NCBI GenBank assembly: GCA_030041545.1
Contig: JASHNQ010000065.1
Span: 1 to 43,533 of the forward strand
Length of the DNA stretch: 43,533 nt
Direction: 5' to 3'
Origin: a candidate division FCPU426 bacterium
Lineage (GTDB): Bacteria; Oederibacteriota; Muellerivitia; Muellerivitales; Muellerivitaceae
In this document: positions 41,805 through 43,533 of the stretch, piece by piece
Layout of the letters: each line of letters begins with the position of its first letter
Numbering within the stretch: position 1 is the stretch's first letter
The notes under the pieces: generated by a model
The model's database searches: none
What the model was told of the DNA's origin: nothing
What the model saw: the letters and a program-made list of their open reading frames with translations, nothing else
Position numbers and translations under genes: made by a program

Positions 41805-43533
41805 ATGAACGCAACCCCCATTCGGTGCTATTTCCTCCAGGAAAGCGGACGCAACACCGGATTTTGGGAGGGGATCCTTTCCCGGATCAGGGACGAGGCC
41901 GTGGAATTCCTCCACCTCCAAGGCCTGGAGGACGCCCGACGGGCCATTGGGGAAAGGGCCCCGGACGCCGTCGCAGTTGGCCTGCCCGGGCAGGAGAGCC
42001 TCCCGTTTTTCCTGGAAGCCAACCAATTGGCCCCCGGGGCGCCTTTCATCGCCGTCACGGACAACGGCGATCCCAAGTTGCCCTACCTCGCCGTCCAGGA
42101 GGGCGCCGAGCACTGCCTGGTCAAGGGGGAAGGGGAGGCGGATTCCCTCGGGCGCAGGCTATCCCTCGTGGTCCGGCGGCATGTCCTTTGGGGGCGGTTG
42201 CGCCGGCTTGCCGGCCTGGAAGCGGACCCCACGGACCTGGCGGCCGCCCGGCAGCGGTATGAAGCGGTATGGGGGACCGCGAGGGAAATACTGCGGGTGT
42301 CGCAATTGGCCGACCTCGAAGACATGGAAGTGCGCCTGTTGGCGTTGCCCCACGACGTGGAAGCCCATTTTTACCGGGCGCGCCTGTTGAAGGAACTGGG
42401 CCGGATCCCGGAAGCGTTGCCGGCTTTTGGACGGGTCCTGGAACTTTCGCCCTCCCAGTTGGAAAAGACGGGCGATCCCGGCGGGTTTTTCCTGTGGGCC
42501 CTTCAAGAGGCGCTGAGGCACCACCCCGGGCACGTCCAGGGACATTTGAGCCTGGCCGGCCTGCTGCGGGAAAAAGGAAGGACCGGGGCGGCGCGCGCCG
42601 AGTACGAAACGGTCTTGAAACTGAAACCCGATTGCGGGGAGGCCCGCCAGGCCCTGGCCCTCCTGCCGCCGCCGGAGGCCGGGGCCAAGACCCGGCGCGG
42701 CGCACCCCGGCCCTTGCCGGTGCTTCAGTTAACCACTACGTTCGACGGCAACAGTCCCTTGTACCACATGCTGGCCGACGGGACCTTCCTTCCCACGTCG
42801 CTGGTGGTCGATTTTTGCCGCCCCCACCAGCCCCTCCCCCCGCACCGCCTGGCGGTCAACTGCATCGGGGATGCCGACCTTTGCGGCCCTTCTTTGCGCG
42901 CCGCCCAAGCCATCCTCGCCCGGTCCAGCGCGCCTATCGTCAACCCGCCTTCTTTGGTGCTGGCCACCCGCCGCGCCGAAAACGCGCTGCGCCTGCGCGG
43001 ACTCCCGGGCGTCGTCACTGCCAGCATCGCCAGCCTGCCCAAGGACCTGCTGGCGAAACCGGACGGTTACGCCGAAGTCGTCCGGAGGGGGTTTTCCTAC
43101 CCGTTCCTCCTGCGCTCGCCGGGATACCACTTGGGCCGTTATTTCCGACTGGTTTCCAATGAAAGGGAACTGGCCCCGGCGGTGGCGTCCCTTCCCGGAG
43201 AGGCGCTGAACGTGATCCGTTACCTGGACGGCCGGGGCAAGGATGGGAAGACGCGGAAATACCGGGTCATGATGATCGGCGGGGAGCTTTACCCGGCCCA
43301 CTTGGCCCTCTCCGGGGATTGGAAGGTGCATTATTTCACCGCCGACATGGACGACCAGCCGGAAAACCGGGCCGAGGACGAGGCCTTCCTTGGAGACATG
43401 AGGTCCGCCATCGGGGAACGGGCCTTGCGGGCCCTGGAGGCCATCCGGGACCAATTGGGCCTCGACTACGCGGGCGTTGATTTCGGCCTGGACGGGGAAG
43501 GCAACCTCCTGTTTTACGAAGCCAACGCCTGCA
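41805..43533 (+). CDS. Pseudo-receiver/TPR/ATP-grasp fusion protein, truncated at the window edge
   Basis: The frame is open from the ATG 4 bases after flbD to the window end: 576 codons with no stop. Residues 5-126 follow the response-regulator receiver pattern (ARRAIGERAPDAVAV, FIAVTD, GAEHCLVKG). The phospho-acceptor position is G59, not Asp, while T85 and K107 remain. TPR-like helices follow (about 184-217, 240-288). A linker domain (about 304-415) leads to an ATP-grasp-like domain (about 425 onward) with FLLRSPGYHLG and the D559/E572/N574 set in VDFGLDGEGNLLFYEANA. ATP-grasp enzymes ligate carboxylates to amines or thiols. The substrate is unknown. The 3' end is missing. Confidence 0.78.
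   Translation, partial: MNATPIRCYFLQESGRNTGFWEGILSRIRDEAVEFLHLQGLEDARRAIGERAPDAVAVGLPGQESLPFFLEANQLAPGAPFIAVTDNGDPKLPYLAVQEGAEHCLVKGEGEADSLGRRLSLVVRRHVLWGRLRRLAGLEADPTDLAAARQRYEAVWGTAREILRVSQLADLEDMEVRLLALPHDVEAHFYRARLLKELGRIPEALPAFGRVLELSPSQLEKTGDPGGFFLWALQEALRHHPGHVQGHLSLAGLLREKGRTGAARAEYETVLKLKPDCGEARQALALLPPPEAGAKTRRGAPRPLPVLQLTTTFDGNSPLYHMLADGTFLPTSLVVDFCRPHQPLPPHRLAVNCIGDADLCGPSLRAAQAILARSSAPIVNPPSLVLATRRAENALRLRGLPGVVTASIASLPKDLLAKPDGYAEVVRRGFSYPFLLRSPGYHLGRYFRLVSNERELAPAVASLPGEALNVIRYLDGRGKDGKTRKYRVMMIGGELYPAHLALSGDWKVHYFTADMDDQPENRAEDEAFLGDMRSAIGERALRALEAIRDQLGLDYAGVDFGLDGEGNLLFYEANAC

Noticed and set aside
1-43533. tRNA, rRNA, CRISPR arrays, insertion sequences
   Set aside because: No cloverleaf, rRNA-like stretch, regularly spaced repeat array or transposase frame was seen.

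Overview
The window is one almost unbroken flagellar gene cluster, all on the plus strand, in a moderately GC-rich, double-membraned bacterium. The P- and L-ring genes (flgA, flgH, flgI) and two PorV-type outer-membrane barrel proteins point to an outer membrane. Other traits are better known from Firmicutes, spirochaetes and deep-branching phyla: a CheC-like/FliN fusion, flhF-flhG, a separate FlhB C-terminal paralogue, a YvyF-like zinc protein before flgM, a TIGR02530 protein between flgD and flgE, and an FlbD/SwrD protein. The mixture suggests an uncultured phylum of the Elusimicrobiota, Omnitrophota or FCPU426 kind. That placement is inference; no rRNA or marker gene is present.

Layout. 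(1) 1-8131: switch, export ATPase and stator (fliG, fliH, fliI, fliJ, motA, motB, fliL, fliM, fliN). (2) 8159-14276: export gate (fliO, fliP, fliQ, fliR, flhB, flhA). (3) 14273-19699: placement and regulation (flhF, flhG, a PilZ protein, a small membrane protein, the flagellar sigma factor fliA, a FapA/DUF342 protein). (4) 19771-21401: an SwrB-like membrane coiled-coil protein, a FliK-like protein and a free FlhB C-terminal domain. (5) 21446-25142: two PorV-family barrel proteins. (6) 25173-30714: rod and rings (flgF, flgG, flgA, flgH, flgI, flgJ) and a zinc protein. (7) 30902-37180: flgM, flgN, flgK and a 1071-residue fliK. (8) 37303-40316: flgD, a TIGR02530 protein and flgE, ended by a strong terminator. 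(9) 40424-43533: a Kelch lipoprotein, flbD/swrD, and a truncated pseudo-receiver/TPR/ATP-grasp protein. The window holds no flgB, flgC, fliE, fliF, flgL, fliD, fliS or flagellin gene.

Control. Three intergenic sites, before flgM, flgD and flgE, share the form TNAAGWWW, 11 bases, then a -10 ending CGTTAG. This closely matches the sigma-28 promoter, and the cognate sigma (fliA) and its anti-sigma (flgM) are both encoded here. A hairpin with a T tract ends the flgM-flgN-flgK-fliK unit just before the flgD promoter. Sigma-28 control of hook-cap and hook genes is unexpected, because FlgM export normally waits for hook completion.

Most notable points: the sigma-28 promoter set; a perfect internal Shine-Dalgarno and in-frame ATG inside fliN that should give a free 102-residue FliN; a 141-bp tandem duplication inside the very long FliK ruler; two PorV-like proteins built into a flagellar operon; and a fusion of a receiver domain lacking its phospho-acceptor with TPR and ATP-grasp parts. 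Nothing suggests CRISPR arrays, tRNA or rRNA genes, insertion sequences or prophage.
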